DNA of 64,000 bases from CAUJIW01 sp963205175 (lineage in GTDB: Bacteria; Pseudomonadota; Alphaproteobacteria; Sphingomonadales; Sphingomonadaceae), in NCBI GenBank assembly GCA_041060555.1, contig JBEUDS010000010.1; one strand, given 5' to 3'. The notes beneath the pieces were generated by a model, which was not told where the DNA came from, made no database searches, and worked only from the letters and a program-made list of their open reading frames with translations. The translations under genes were made by a program, and so were the position numbers. Position 1 is the first letter of the stretch; each line of letters starts with the position of its first letter. Positions 32,555 to 41,788 of the stretch are shown here, in pieces.

Positions 32555-34026
32555 CACCCACCATCCTTTGCCTGTCGCGTTCGTATCTCTCTCACCTGTT
32601 GCCGACCCTGGGCGCCCGCGACACCCGGGCGCGTTATCTGCACATCGTCCAGACCGACAAGGAAGCGGCACGGGTGGCGGCGGCCGGCGGCGAGGTTGTC
32701 CTCAACATTCAGGCCGTGGTGCGCGAGGCCCTGAGCCAGTCGTCGGCGCCGGTCTGGCAGGAGCCGGACGATTTCCGCGCGACAACGGGCTTCCCCTGGT
32801 CGCCCATCCATGCCGACCGCTATCTGCCGGCTTTTCCGCCGCCGGTCCGCGCCCGGATCGCCGGTGCCTTGTTCGCCGCGCTGCAGGATCTGTTCGCCCG
32901 TTACCGGATCACGGCCTTTCTCAGCGAGCCCGTCGCGCTGTTCGTGACCCATGCCATCTTCTATCTGTGTCGCCGCCACGATGTCCGGCTGCTGATGTGG
33001 GCCAACAGCTATTTTCCCGACTATTTCTACTTTGCCGACGCGATCGAGATTTCGCGGCCGGTGCGCCGCGAGGCCATGCCCGAGGCCGAAATCGCCTCCC
33101 TGCGCGACCGCGTGGCGGCGTTTGTCCACGGCGTGGTCGCCGATCGCGCCGGTCCGGCCTATCATCATTCTTTCCTGGCCCGCCAGCTGTCCCGCTTCAG
33201 CTATTTCAAGCAGCGCCGGGGCGAGGAGCCACTGGTGCTGCGGCCGGGCATCGGCAGCCGGCTGATGCAGTGCGGCCGCCTGGGGCGGGCCGTCGCGGCG
33301 CGGATGCTGTTCCCGCGGTGGTCGGACTTCATGACCGCGGGCGCGGTGGGCGAGCACCGTGCCTTCCTGCGGGCATTGTTCACGCCCCGGTCCATCTATG
33401 ATCCCCTGCCGGCAGACTATGCGCCCGGCAACGTGATGTACCCGTTGCAATATGAGCCGGAAGCCTCGTTGCTCTATTTCGCGCCGGATTTCTGCAACCA
33501 GCTCGCCTTCGTCGAGACGTTGCTGCGCGCGCTGCCGGACGGGCATCTGCTGTGGGTCAAGGAACACCCCAACCAGTTCGGCGCCCTGGGCGCCCGCCCG
33601 TGGCAGGCCCTGCGCAAGCGATACAGCGCGCTGCGTTTCGTGCACGGGCGCGAAAGCGGCCGCCAGCTGATCCGCAAGGCCGGACTGGTGGCGGCGATCT
33701 CCAGCAGCGCCGGCATGGATGCGTTGCTGCTGGGCCGCCGGGTCCTGGTGGCGGGGCAGGTCTATTACCGTCATTTCACGGGCGCGATCCCGGTGTCATC
33801 GCCGGGCGACATCGCGCGCCAGCTCAATGACGCTTCCAATTACGGTCCGGTGGACAATCTGGAGGCCAATATCGAGGAGCTGGTCCGGTTTGGTTCGGCC
33901 TGTCATCCGGGCGACCCGCAACCGGCCCATGACCTGTTCACCGAGGCCAATCTGGATCGGCTTGTCGCGGCCATCCACGCCGAGACCGGATGGGCTGAAC
34001 CAGGCCCAGTGGGAGACCGCGATTGA
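32551..34026 (+). CDS. Capsule-polysaccharide (KpsC/KpsS-like) family protein
   Basis: The 491-residue cytoplasmic protein looks like a two-domain transferase of the capsular polysaccharide group. The C-terminal part has VMYPLQYEPEASLLYFAP, LLWVKEHPNQFG and AGLVAAISSSAGMDALLLG, matching the nucleotide-sugar side of KpsC/S-like Kdo transferases. If correct it adds sugar, possibly the nonulosonic acid, to a glycan acceptor. It overlaps both neighbours by 4 bp, at ATGA and TTGA. Confidence 0.65.
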   Translation: MTPTILCLSRSYLSHLLPTLGARDTRARYLHIVQTDKEAARVAAAGGEVVLNIQAVVREALSQSSAPVWQEPDDFRATTGFPWSPIHADRYLPAFPPPVRARIAGALFAALQDLFARYRITAFLSEPVALFVTHAIFYLCRRHDVRLLMWANSYFPDYFYFADAIEISRPVRREAMPEAEIASLRDRVAAFVHGVVADRAGPAYHHSFLARQLSRFSYFKQRRGEEPLVLRPGIGSRLMQCGRLGRAVAARMLFPRWSDFMTAGAVGEHRAFLRALFTPRSIYDPLPADYAPGNVMYPLQYEPEASLLYFAPDFCNQLAFVETLLRALPDGHLLWVKEHPNQFGALGARPWQALRKRYSALRFVHGRESGRQLIRKAGLVAAISSSAGMDALLLGRRVLVAGQVYYRHFTGAIPVSSPGDIARQLNDASNYGPVDNLEANIEELVRFGSACHPGDPQPAHDLFTEANLDRLVAAIHAETGWAEPGPVGDRD

Positions 34027-34544
34027 AACGCTGGCTGTTGGCCCTCTGGTCGATCGAGGTGCATATCCGCGCGATCATCGGGCTTGCGCGTTATCTTGAT
34101 CGGCGACTGCCGTGGGCGGGACACTATGTCGCCCTCGTCATCGATCGACTCCTGCTGATACTCTATGGTGTCGATGTGACGTCGGCGCGCGTGAATGTGC
34201 GCAAGTTGTCTGTTTCACATCCAGTCGGGGTGTTGCTGGGCGGTAATGGTATCGTATCGCCGGGTCGCGTTGTTGTAATGGCGGGGGTGAAGTTTGTTGG
34301 TCGCAGCCCGACGAACCCAGAATACTTGGCCCGCCACAAAGAAGGCAGGGTATTTGTCCTGGGAGATAACGTCGTTATAGGGGCCGGTAGCATTCTCGTC
34401 GGTCCGCTTGACGTTTGTGATAACGTTGTTATCGGTGCGATGTCGCTGGTAAATCGTTCCATTACTGAGCCCGGCGTCTATGTGGGCATACCTGCTGTCA
34501 AAATTAGCGATGATGTAACCGAGGAATGGGTTGCACATCTTTGA
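34023..34544 (+). CDS. Left-handed beta-helix (hexapeptide) acyltransferase
   Basis: The 173-residue protein has an N-terminal hydrophobic helical part and C-terminal hexapeptide repeats (VFVLGDNVVIGAGSILVG, DNVVIGAMSLVN, GVYVGIPAVKI), as in serine-acetyltransferase-like sugar O-acetyltransferases. TTG at 34023 overlaps the previous stop and no later Met is suitable, so TTG is the start. Codon use changes near 34200: the 3' two thirds are markedly AT-richer, pointing to separate ancestry of that segment. Confidence 0.8.
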   Translation: MKRWLLALWSIEVHIRAIIGLARYLDRRLPWAGHYVALVIDRLLLILYGVDVTSARVNVRKLSVSHPVGVLLGGNGIVSPGRVVVMAGVKFVGRSPTNPEYLARHKEGRVFVLGDNVVIGAGSILVGPLDVCDNVVIGAMSLVNRSITEPGVYVGIPAVKISDDVTEEWVAHL

Positions 34545-34560
34545 TTTATCGGAGGTGGAC

Positions 34561-35421
34561 ATGTCGTTAGGCCGGACTGCCGCGAGTTTTCTCCGCTGGC
34601 GCCTGGTGCCGGTGCGTTATGCCGGCCGCGTCGCGCGGCTGCGTCCGCGCCATTTCCGGCGGCTGCCGCCGGTCCGGACGGCTTTGGCGGCGGAGATCGC
34701 TCGGGAAGGTTACGCCATCGGCCCTGTGCTGGGCGCGTCGGAAACCGCCGCCATCAATGAGCGCTATCGCCCGCGGATCGCCGGTGTGGCGCGCAAGGAT
34801 GACGGCCATCCGTTCGTCAACCTGCTGACGGCGGCCGACCTCTCGGCCGATGACCCGGTTGTGCGCCTGGCCTTTTCGCCGCAGATTCTGGATGTCGCGG
34901 CTGACTATTTCGGCGGGGCGTGCATTCTCGACAGCATCCAGGTGCTGTATTCCTATCCGACCGAAATGCCGCTGCGCGAGAGCCAGAAGTGGCACAAGGA
35001 CTATGGCGATTCGCGCTCATTCCACTGCATCATCTACCTCAATGACGTGCTGACCGAGGCTGACGGTCCCTTTGTCTTCGTCAACAGGAGCGACACCGGG
35101 AAGATTGGCGCGGCCCCGATCATCCGCCGCATTCCCGATGACAGGTTCCTCCAGGAACTGGGGCCCGGCAAGGTTCGCAGTTTCCTGGCGCCTGCCGGCT
35201 CGTCGGTCTATGTCGACCCGGCGGCCTGCTATCATTACGGCAGCCGATGCCGCAACGACGGGGGGCGGCTGGCGTTGTTCGTGACATTCAATTCCACCAC
35301 GCCGTTCGTGGCGCCGATGCCGATTGTAAGCCAGAACCGGCGGGCGCTGTTCGAGATTGCGCGGTCGCTGCGTGGCGATTTGAGTGTGTCGTTTCTTGAA
35401 GATTTGCTGGAACTGTCATGA
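34561..35421 (+). CDS. Phytanoyl-CoA dioxygenase (PhyH)-like oxygenase
   Basis: The 286-residue protein starts at 34561 after GGAGGTGG. It has the Fe(II)/2-oxoglutarate triad of the PhyH group: His145 and Asp147 in QKWHKDYGDS and His225 in AACYHYGSRC, with Arg236 as the likely oxoglutarate ligand. The jelly-roll strand FHCIIYLNDV and GPFVFV also fit. PhyH proteins hydroxylate small molecules. In this setting the substrate may be a sugar or acyl group of the glycan, which is inference. Confidence 0.75.
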   Translation: MSLGRTAASFLRWRLVPVRYAGRVARLRPRHFRRLPPVRTALAAEIAREGYAIGPVLGASETAAINERYRPRIAGVARKDDGHPFVNLLTAADLSADDPVVRLAFSPQILDVAADYFGGACILDSIQVLYSYPTEMPLRESQKWHKDYGDSRSFHCIIYLNDVLTEADGPFVFVNRSDTGKIGAAPIIRRIPDDRFLQELGPGKVRSFLAPAGSSVYVDPAACYHYGSRCRNDGGRLALFVTFNSTTPFVAPMPIVSQNRRALFEIARSLRGDLSVSFLEDLLELS

Positions 35422-35483
35422 TGGCGTTTGATCGCTGCCTGCCGATGGCCGTCGAGTCCTGACGTAGGAGTCCCGGCACCACC

Positions 35484-36725
35484 ATGACATCGTTTCTCTT
35501 CTGGATGCTCGTGGCGGCCGGACTGGGCTTCCTGAAAGCCATCGTGCTCGCACAGACAATGGTGCCGCTGGAATACGGGCATTACGTCACGATCCTGGGC
35601 GGTGCCCTGCTGGCCGGCACGATCCTGAGTTTCGGCGCGGTGGAGGTGACGGCGAAGCTCTACCCCCGCCTCTGGGTGGACGAGCGCCGGCCTGAGATCC
35701 GCGACCACGCGGCGCGGCTGATGCGGCGTCTGGGCGCCCGGTTTCTGCTGGCGACCGGCGTGGTGGCGCTGGCGGCCCACGTCGTTGACATCGGCTATTC
35801 GCCATTCATCTACATGTGCGCCGGCCTGCTGGGCCTGCTGAGCCTTTTCCTGAACGTGGTCGCGGCCCTGGTCCGGGCTGTCGGGCAGGATTCGCTGCTG
35901 CAGCGGTTTACGCTGACACGCGCCGGCATTTCGTTCGTGCTGACGTGCGTGGCGGGCTGGAAATGGGGCGGCGTCGGCGCCATTCTCGGCGAGGCCGTCG
36001 CCGCCGGGCTGAGCCTGCTGCTGGCGCGCTGGTCGGTATTCGCGCGGTTCTCGGGCGAGGCGGTACCCGACGCGCCGAAGATCGAGGAGACCGGGGGCGG
36101 CAATCTTTATCTGTCCCGACTGCTGACCTCATCAACCGAGTTATCCGACCGCGGGTTCGTCAACGCGGCGCTCGGCGCGGCGACCGCCGGCACTTACGGT
36201 GTTCTGGCGCTTGTCTTCCAGGCGGGCCAGTTGCTTGCCAATACCATGGCGCAGCGCATTGGCCCGTCGGTCGTCAAGATGGCGCACAGTGGCTACGGCG
36301 CCAAAGCCGGCCTCGTTGCCATGAAAGAGGCCGCCCTGCTGATGTTCATGGCGTCGGCGGGGATACTGGTGATGATCGGCGGTCTCAAATACAGCGGCAT
36401 GTTCGACAGCATTTTCGGGAAATATGATATCGGATACGGCCATATCCTGCTGGCAAGCGGCATATCATTCTTCCAGATCTACAATATATTGATATTTGTC
36501 CTCATTGCGGAAGACCGGGAGCGTCAGGTTCTGTGGGCCAGTGTGGCCTCGGCGATCTTTTTCTACGGCGCCTATGCATGGGGCGCTATGCAGCGACTGG
36601 ATCTGTACTGGTTTCTGGCCTCGATATTAATGTCGAAGGTCGTGCTGTCGCTGGCGCTGCTGTTCTTTATGCGAACGGGCGCTTCCGCCCCGCGCTCCGG
36701 GTCGGGCGGCGGTTCCGCCCCCTGA
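35484..36725 (+). CDS. Wzx-like polysaccharide flippase (MOP family)
   Basis: The 413-residue protein is predicted to span the membrane about ten to twelve times, with typical opening FWMLVAAGLGFLKAIVLAQT and EYGHYVTILGGALLAG. It would move an undecaprenyl-linked repeat unit across the inner membrane. No Wzy polymerase or ABC exporter is seen in the window, so the export route is only partly represented. Codon use in 36350-36640 is AT-richer than average. Confidence 0.8.
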   Translation: MTSFLFWMLVAAGLGFLKAIVLAQTMVPLEYGHYVTILGGALLAGTILSFGAVEVTAKLYPRLWVDERRPEIRDHAARLMRRLGARFLLATGVVALAAHVVDIGYSPFIYMCAGLLGLLSLFLNVVAALVRAVGQDSLLQRFTLTRAGISFVLTCVAGWKWGGVGAILGEAVAAGLSLLLARWSVFARFSGEAVPDAPKIEETGGGNLYLSRLLTSSTELSDRGFVNAALGAATAGTYGVLALVFQAGQLLANTMAQRIGPSVVKMAHSGYGAKAGLVAMKEAALLMFMASAGILVMIGGLKYSGMFDSIFGKYDIGYGHILLASGISFFQIYNILIFVLIAEDRERQVLWASVASAIFFYGAYAWGAMQRLDLYWFLASILMSKVVLSLALLFFMRTGASAPRSGSGGGSAP

Positions 36726-36861
36726 TCGGGCATGCCATGCGGCCACCCTTCAGCCTGATGTTGTCGCCGCGAATGTCTCGCGCCAGCCGGTGAAGGGTTG
36801 ATCCGGGGCCGCCGTCGGGGCATCTCTCCTGCGTCCTCACATCCAGGTGGAATTGGCGAGC

Positions 36862-37980
36862 ATGAAAATTCTGATCACGGGTGGCGCTGGCTTCATCGGC
36901 CAGGCGCTGAGCCTCAAGTTGCGCGGCCTGGGCCATGACGTGCTGGTGATCGACAACCTGTCACCACAGATCCACGGCGAGCTGCCGCAACTCACGCTGC
37001 CCGAGGGCGTCACCTTTGTGCGTCTGGATGCGGGCCAGCTGGGCGATCGGCTCGATCTCGTCGACGGCTGCGATGCCGTCTATCATCTGGCGGCGGAAAC
37101 CGGCACCGCACAGTCGATGTATGAGGTCCGCAAATATGTTGGCGTGAATGACGGCGGCACGGCGGCGCTGCTGGAAGCCATCGGCAAGTGCAGTCACCGT
37201 CCCCGGCGGCTGATCCTGGCATCAAGCCGCAGTGTCTATGGCGAGGGCGCGTACGTCTCGGCGGCGGCGCCAACGGCGGTCATCCAGCCCGCGCCGCGGA
37301 CCAGGGAGCAGCTGCTGGCCGGCCAGTGGGAGATCATCGCCGACGACGGCGAGCCGCTGAAGCCCGTGCCAACACCGGAAACGCTGCCGTTTGCGCCGGG
37401 CTCGGTCTATGCGGCGACCAAAGCCGCGCAGGAGCTGCTGGTGTCTTCCGCCGCCGCGGCGCTGGGCTACACGCCAGTCATCTTCCGCTTCCAGAATGTG
37501 TTTGGCGCCGGGCAGTCGCTGCGCAATCCCTACACCGGGATCATCTCGATCTTCTTCAACCGCGCCCGACAGGGCCTGGAAATCCCCATCTACGAGGACG
37601 GCCTGGAGTCGCGCGATTTCGTGTACATCGACGACATCGTCGAGGGCCTGGTCCGTGGCCTGGACGCCGATGTGCCGCCGGGTGCCGTGATGAATCTGGG
37701 GGCCGGGGTTCCGACCTCGGTTTCCCGGCTGGCGCGGGTGCTGCTGTCGGCGGCCGGTCTCGATGTACCGGTGCGGGTCACCGGGCAGTTTCGCGTTGGC
37801 GACATCCGCCATTGCTATGCCGACCTCGCCCGGGCGCGCGCCATTCTGGGTTTCGAACCGCGGGTGTCGCTGGAGGAGGGCCTGCGGCGATTCTGTGCCT
37901 GGGCGGCGACCCAGCCGGTTCATGTCGATCAGCTCGACAAGGCCACCGAGGAGCTGCGCCGCAAGGGGCTCGCGAAATGA
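36862..37980 (+). CDS. NAD-dependent sugar epimerase/dehydratase
   Basis: The 372-residue extended SDR starts at 36862 (MKILITGGAGFIGQAL). GGAGFIG binds NAD, LASSRSVYGEG and VYAATKAAQE give the Ser and Tyr-x3-Lys active site, and RFQNVFGAGQSLRNPYTGI is typical of nucleotide-sugar epimerases. A long insertion near residues 125-165 (to EIIADDGEPLKPVPTPET) is unusual. Its substrate is unknown. It is convergent with the glycosyltransferase gene. Confidence 0.85.
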   Translation: MKILITGGAGFIGQALSLKLRGLGHDVLVIDNLSPQIHGELPQLTLPEGVTFVRLDAGQLGDRLDLVDGCDAVYHLAAETGTAQSMYEVRKYVGVNDGGTAALLEAIGKCSHRPRRLILASSRSVYGEGAYVSAAAPTAVIQPAPRTREQLLAGQWEIIADDGEPLKPVPTPETLPFAPGSVYAATKAAQELLVSSAAAALGYTPVIFRFQNVFGAGQSLRNPYTGIISIFFNRARQGLEIPIYEDGLESRDFVYIDDIVEGLVRGLDADVPPGAVMNLGAGVPTSVSRLARVLLSAAGLDVPVRVTGQFRVGDIRHCYADLARARAILGFEPRVSLEEGLRRFCAWAATQPVHVDQLDKATEELRRKGLAK

Positions 37981-39012
37981 TCACCCGTTGACGGCGGTGT
38001 CGCTGCGGTGATCGGGGCATCCCGGCGACGGCAGCCCCATCATTTCCTGCAGATCGTCGACAAAGCGGTCGATGGACAGAAAATAGTCCTCCGCATCGCT
38101 CAGTGGCGGCAGCGGTGCCGGTCGGGGGTCCAGCCCGCCGGCCTGCGGCGCCTCGTCCAGCAAGACGACGCGGGACTGCAGGCTCGCCGGCAACCGCCGG
38201 ACATGACGGTTGAAGGTTACCAGCCGGGCGCCGGCGCGTAACGCTTCAAAGGTGCGGGCGGTGAGGCCGTTCTGGGCGGGGTGGGGAATGTCGAGCACAT
38301 AACACGAGCGGAACAGGGTGTCGGCGATCTCCTGGCGGGAGAACGCCGTCGTCGACACGATGCGGCGAAAGGCGAAGTCGTCGATGCGGCGCAACGCCTT
38401 CAGCAGGAAGACCAGCCTTGAGTGGCTGAAGATCTTGAGATCGACCTGATCGGCCACCGCAGGGAAATGACGCAGCACCCGGCGCAGCAGGGTCGAGCGG
38501 TTGGAGTGCAGCGTACCGCAGAAGGACAGCGCGATGTCACGGGGCGCACCGCTGCCATGCAGTCGGGCGCTGAAAACGTCATCGGCGAACAGCGGAATAT
38601 AGCGCAGATTGAGCCGCTGGGCGTCGACGGGGTCGAAGGTGGCGAGCGCCGTCAGCTCGCTGCGCAGGTGAATGAAGTCCGGTTTGTTGCGAAGGCTGTC
38701 CCAGCTGTAGAAGAACAGCTTGAGCCCCCGCGCCCGCAGCCGCGCCGCATGCGCAGGCCCGACGGCTTCCGCGTTGATCATCAGCACGTGGGTGAAGCCC
38801 TCGTCGATGATCGTCTCGATGATGCCCGCCAGATGCCGTTCGCGTGCCCCGGGCAGGGCTTTGTGCAAGCCGGCCCGATAATAGATCTTGGCGGCAACAC
38901 TGTTGGCGTGACGCTCGTCGAAGAACCGGGCCTCGATGCCGCGCTGCTGCAGCCGGGCCACAACCGCCTGGACATAGGAAAAGAAATTCGGTCCGATGAC
39001 TGCCAGTTTCAT
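37981..39012 (-). CDS. CgeB-like glycosyltransferase family protein
   Basis: The 343-residue protein starts at 39012 (MKLAVIGPNFFSYVQAVVARL). The arrangement LKLFFYSWDSLRNKPDFI, RYIPLFADDVF, LSFCGTLHSNRSTLL and NGLTARTFEALRAGARLVTFN matches the CgeB-like GT-B proteins that act in polysaccharide or spore-coat glycosylation. Acceptor and donor are unknown. It is transcribed opposite to the rest of the island, behind an acyltransferase gene. Confidence 0.75.
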   Translation of the reverse strand: MKLAVIGPNFFSYVQAVVARLQQRGIEARFFDERHANSVAAKIYYRAGLHKALPGARERHLAGIIETIIDEGFTHVLMINAEAVGPAHAARLRARGLKLFFYSWDSLRNKPDFIHLRSELTALATFDPVDAQRLNLRYIPLFADDVFSARLHGSGAPRDIALSFCGTLHSNRSTLLRRVLRHFPAVADQVDLKIFSHSRLVFLLKALRRIDDFAFRRIVSTTAFSRQEIADTLFRSCYVLDIPHPAQNGLTARTFEALRAGARLVTFNRHVRRLPASLQSRVVLLDEAPQAGGLDPRPAPLPPLSDAEDYFLSIDRFVDDLQEMMGLPSPGCPDHRSDTAVNG

Positions 39013-39028
39013 GTTTCTTTGATCCAGA

Positions 39029-39586
39029 CTAGGCGGAAGCGACATCCGGGCCGGATCGTGGCCGCACGACCGCCGGGACGCCGGCGGCAAGGCTGCCGGC
39101 CGGAACATCGCTCAACACGACGGCATTGGCGGCGACAACCACATTGCTGGCGATGTGCACCGGCCCCAGCACCTTGGCGCCAACCGAGAGGGTGACATGG
39201 TCGCTGATTGTGGGTCTGGTGGCGGGGTCATAGCCGAAATCAGCTTCGCGGGCGCCCAATGTCACCTGGTGGAAGATGGTGACATTGCTGCCGATGGCGG
39301 CGGCACCCAGCACCGTCCCCTGGGTGTGGGGCAGCACCAGGCCCGGCCCGATTTCCAGTCTCGCCGGCACCTCGATGCCGAACAGGACAAAATTGACGAA
39401 GCTCCAGAATTTGGCGGTGCGCCGCCAGCCCGCGCCGTGACAGGCCCCGGCAAGCCGAATCAGGACAACCGGCAGAAAGCGGGGACTGAAGTGGGCGCTC
39501 CAGCGGCGCTTGCGCGCCGGCATCGCCGAAAGTTGATTGAGCCTGTTCCAGTCCGCATCAAGCAGGAAGGAGAGAGGCAATGCCAT
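39029..39586 (-). CDS. Serine-acetyltransferase-like hexapeptide acyltransferase
   Basis: The 185-residue protein begins at 39586 (MALPLSFLLDADWNRLNQ) and has hexapeptide repeats in the C-terminal half (GPGLVLPHTQGTVLGAAAIG, VTIFHQVTLGARE, NVVVAANAVVLSDVPAGSLAAGVPA). It resembles CysE-related O-acetyltransferases used in polysaccharide modification more than biosynthetic CysE, because the N-terminal domain is short. It is followed after 16 bp by the glycosyltransferase gene. Confidence 0.82.
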   Translation of the reverse strand: MALPLSFLLDADWNRLNQLSAMPARKRRWSAHFSPRFLPVVLIRLAGACHGAGWRRTAKFWSFVNFVLFGIEVPARLEIGPGLVLPHTQGTVLGAAAIGSNVTIFHQVTLGAREADFGYDPATRPTISDHVTLSVGAKVLGPVHIASNVVVAANAVVLSDVPAGSLAAGVPAVVRPRSGPDVASA

Positions 39587-39739
39587 GGTCGGAAAGCTCG
39601 CAGAGAAGGGTGGCGGGACGCGCTGTCCTGCCTGCGCATACAGGCGACGGCGCTGTCTGACCAGTCCCGCAGTCGGTGGCGCGCGTCCGCCGGCGAGGGC
39701 GTCAGGCATATCACTGCAGGGGAGCTGCTTCACAGCAAC

Positions 39740-39815
<76 letters not shown>

Positions 39816-39861
39816 GAAAACCAGACGCGGCGCTTGGGTTCGCCGCTATGTCGAGGCGGGG

Positions 39862-39890
39862 CTATTACTAGATGGCCGCCGCCGGTGCAA
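39862..39890 (-). promoter_or_regulatory. Sigma-70 promoter of tRNA-Ala
   Basis: TTGCAC (39890-39885) and TAATAG (39867-39862) are separated by exactly 17 bp on the minus strand, placing the start near 39855, about 40 nt before the mature tRNA. A small hairpin (AGCACC/GGTGCT, 39890-39906) sits just upstream, after the TIGR02300 gene. Confidence 0.6.
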
Positions 39891-39919
39891 GCACCTAATC
39901 GGTGCTCGCCGAACAATCT

Positions 39920-40249
39920 TTATTCTTCTTCCATGCCCGGGTCGACGACCTCCGACAGGTCGGCGTCGTCGTCGTCCAGGCTGACGTCGCCGGTGCTGTC
40001 GTCGGCGTCTTCCAGATCCGCGTCCAGCAGGTCGTCGGCCTCGATCAGCTCCGCTTCCTCGCCATCCACCCGGGCCTTGGCCTTGGCGGCGTCCTCGAAC
40101 GGCAGCGGCTGCTTCGACTTCAGGATCGGCTCCGGCACCCAGGCATTCCCGCAGTTGATGCAGGTTACCGGGTCAGCCTTGCCCAGATCATAAAAGCGCG
40201 TGTTGCACCGCGGGCAGGTCTGCTTGGAACCCCATTCCGGTTTGACCAC
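39920..40249 (-). CDS. TIGR02300-family zinc-ribbon protein
   Basis: The 109-residue protein has two CxxC pairs (Cys12/Cys15 and Cys30/Cys33) around the family signature TRFYDLGK, then a very acidic C-terminal half rich in Asp and Glu. The function is unknown. It is conserved in alphaproteobacteria next to aroA. The GTG at 40249 is chosen because GGAGG lies 6-7 nt upstream and the protein would then begin MVKPEWGSKQTCP. Confidence 0.9.
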   Translation of the reverse strand: MVKPEWGSKQTCPRCNTRFYDLGKADPVTCINCGNAWVPEPILKSKQPLPFEDAAKAKARVDGEEAELIEADDLLDADLEDADDSTGDVSLDDDDADLSEVVDPGMEEE

Positions 40250-40435
40250 GCTTGGCCTCCTCAGAGCGGCTCCGCCGATGAGCGCGGAGCAGGCAAAAGG
40301 TTGAACAGCGGCGCAAGACTGGCTTCGCCGCGAAGTGGCGGCGTCCTTGCCACAGCGCCCCACCGCTGTCAAAAGGATTCGCGTTTGGCGACCCCCCGGT
40401 CGCCCCTGCTTCCAGGTTCCACAGAAAGTTCGTTC

Positions 40436-41788
40436 GTGCCGCAGCTGATTGCCTGTTCCGCGTCGTCGCTTTCGGGCCGTGTCCGTGTGCCCGGTGACAA
40501 GTCCATCTCGCATCGGGCGCTGATGCTGGGCTGTCTGGCCGTCGGCGAAACCCGGATCGAGGGTCTGCTGGAGGGCGAGGACGTGCTGGCCACCGCGGCC
40601 GCCATGCGTGCCTTCGGCGCCCATGTCGAGAAGCTGCCCGACCTTGATGGCGTCACCGGCCGCTGGCGGGTTCAGGGCGTTGGCGTCGGCAGCCTGCTGG
40701 AGCCGGTGACGGCGCTGGAGATGGGCAATTCGGGCACCTCGACGCGGCTGATCATGGGGCTGGTCGCCAGCCACCCGATCACCGCCACCTTCACCGGCGA
40801 CGCCTCGCTCAGCCGGCGGCCGATGCAGCGGGTGATGACGCCGCTGGCCGAGATGGGCGCCCGCTTCACCGCCCGCGACGGCGACAAGCTGCCGATGACC
40901 GTTACCGGCCGCTATCCCTGCGTGCCCATCCGCTACACCCTGCCGGTGGCCTCGGCCCAGGTGAAGTCGGCGATCCTGCTGGCGGGCCTCAACACGCCGG
41001 GCATCACCACCGTCATCGAGCGGGAACCCACCCGCGACCACAGTGAACGGATGCTGCGCGGCTTCGGCGCCGACATCCGTATCGAGGAGACGCCACAGGG
41101 ACGCGCCATCTCGGTGGTCGGCGAGGCGACCTTGCGGCCGGCCGACATCGTGGTCCCCGGCGACCCGTCGTCGGCCGCCTTCCCGGTGGTGGCGGCGGCC
41201 ATCGTCCCGGGGTCAGACGTGGTGGTGGAGAATGTCGGCATCAACCCCACCCGCGCCGGCCTGTTCGCGGTGCTGCGCGAAATGGGCGCCGACCTCGGCT
41301 TCGAGAATGAACGCGAGGTGGGGGGCGAGCCGGTGGCCGACATCCGGGTGCGCGGACGCGCGCTGCGCGGCGTCGAGGTGCCGCCGGAGATCGCGCCGAC
41401 CATGATCGACGAATACCCCATCCTGGCGGTCGCCGCCGCCTTCGCCGCCGGCCGCACCATCATGCGCGGCATCGGCGAGCTGCGGGTGAAGGAGTCCGAC
41501 CGCATCGCCATGATGGCGGCGGGCCTGGCGGCTTGCGGTGTCGGGGTCATCGAGGAGCCGGAGGGACTGATCGTCGAGGGCACGGGCGGCGAGCCGGTGG
41601 CCGGTGGCGCCACCATCGAGACCCGGCTCGACCACCGCATCGCCATGAGCTTCGCCGTGCTCGGGTTGCGGGCACGCGCCGCCGTCACCATTGACGACGC
41701 CGCGCCCATCGCCACCAGCTTTCCCGCCTTCCTCAATCTGATGACCGGACTTGGCGCGCCGCTGGCGCTGGCGGAGGTGGCGGCGTGA
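40436..41788 (+). CDS. aroA: 3-phosphoshikimate 1-carboxyvinyltransferase (EPSP synthase)
   Basis: The 450-residue enzyme joins shikimate-3-phosphate and PEP in aromatic amino-acid synthesis. VPGDKSISHRALMLG, ALEMGNSGTSTRLIMG, SLSRRPMQRVMTPL and RVKESDRIAMM are the classic motifs. The start is the GTG at 40436, since family similarity begins just after it and the ribosome site is weak. The MGNSGTS context with alanine-type residues could mean class II, but this was not resolved. It overlaps cmk by 4 bp. Confidence 0.95.
   Translation: MPQLIACSASSLSGRVRVPGDKSISHRALMLGCLAVGETRIEGLLEGEDVLATAAAMRAFGAHVEKLPDLDGVTGRWRVQGVGVGSLLEPVTALEMGNSGTSTRLIMGLVASHPITATFTGDASLSRRPMQRVMTPLAEMGARFTARDGDKLPMTVTGRYPCVPIRYTLPVASAQVKSAILLAGLNTPGITTVIEREPTRDHSERMLRGFGADIRIEETPQGRAISVVGEATLRPADIVVPGDPSSAAFPVVAAAIVPGSDVVVENVGINPTRAGLFAVLREMGADLGFENEREVGGEPVADIRVRGRALRGVEVPPEIAPTMIDEYPILAVAAAFAAGRTIMRGIGELRVKESDRIAMMAAGLAACGVGVIEEPEGLIVEGTGGEPVAGGATIETRLDHRIAMSFAVLGLRARAAVTIDDAAPIATSFPAFLNLMTGLGAPLALAEVAA

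Noticed and set aside
40367..40372. Perfect TTGACA upstream of the TIGR02300 gene on the minus strand
   Set aside because: No plausible -10 box at 16-18 bp spacing, so it was not listed as a promoter.
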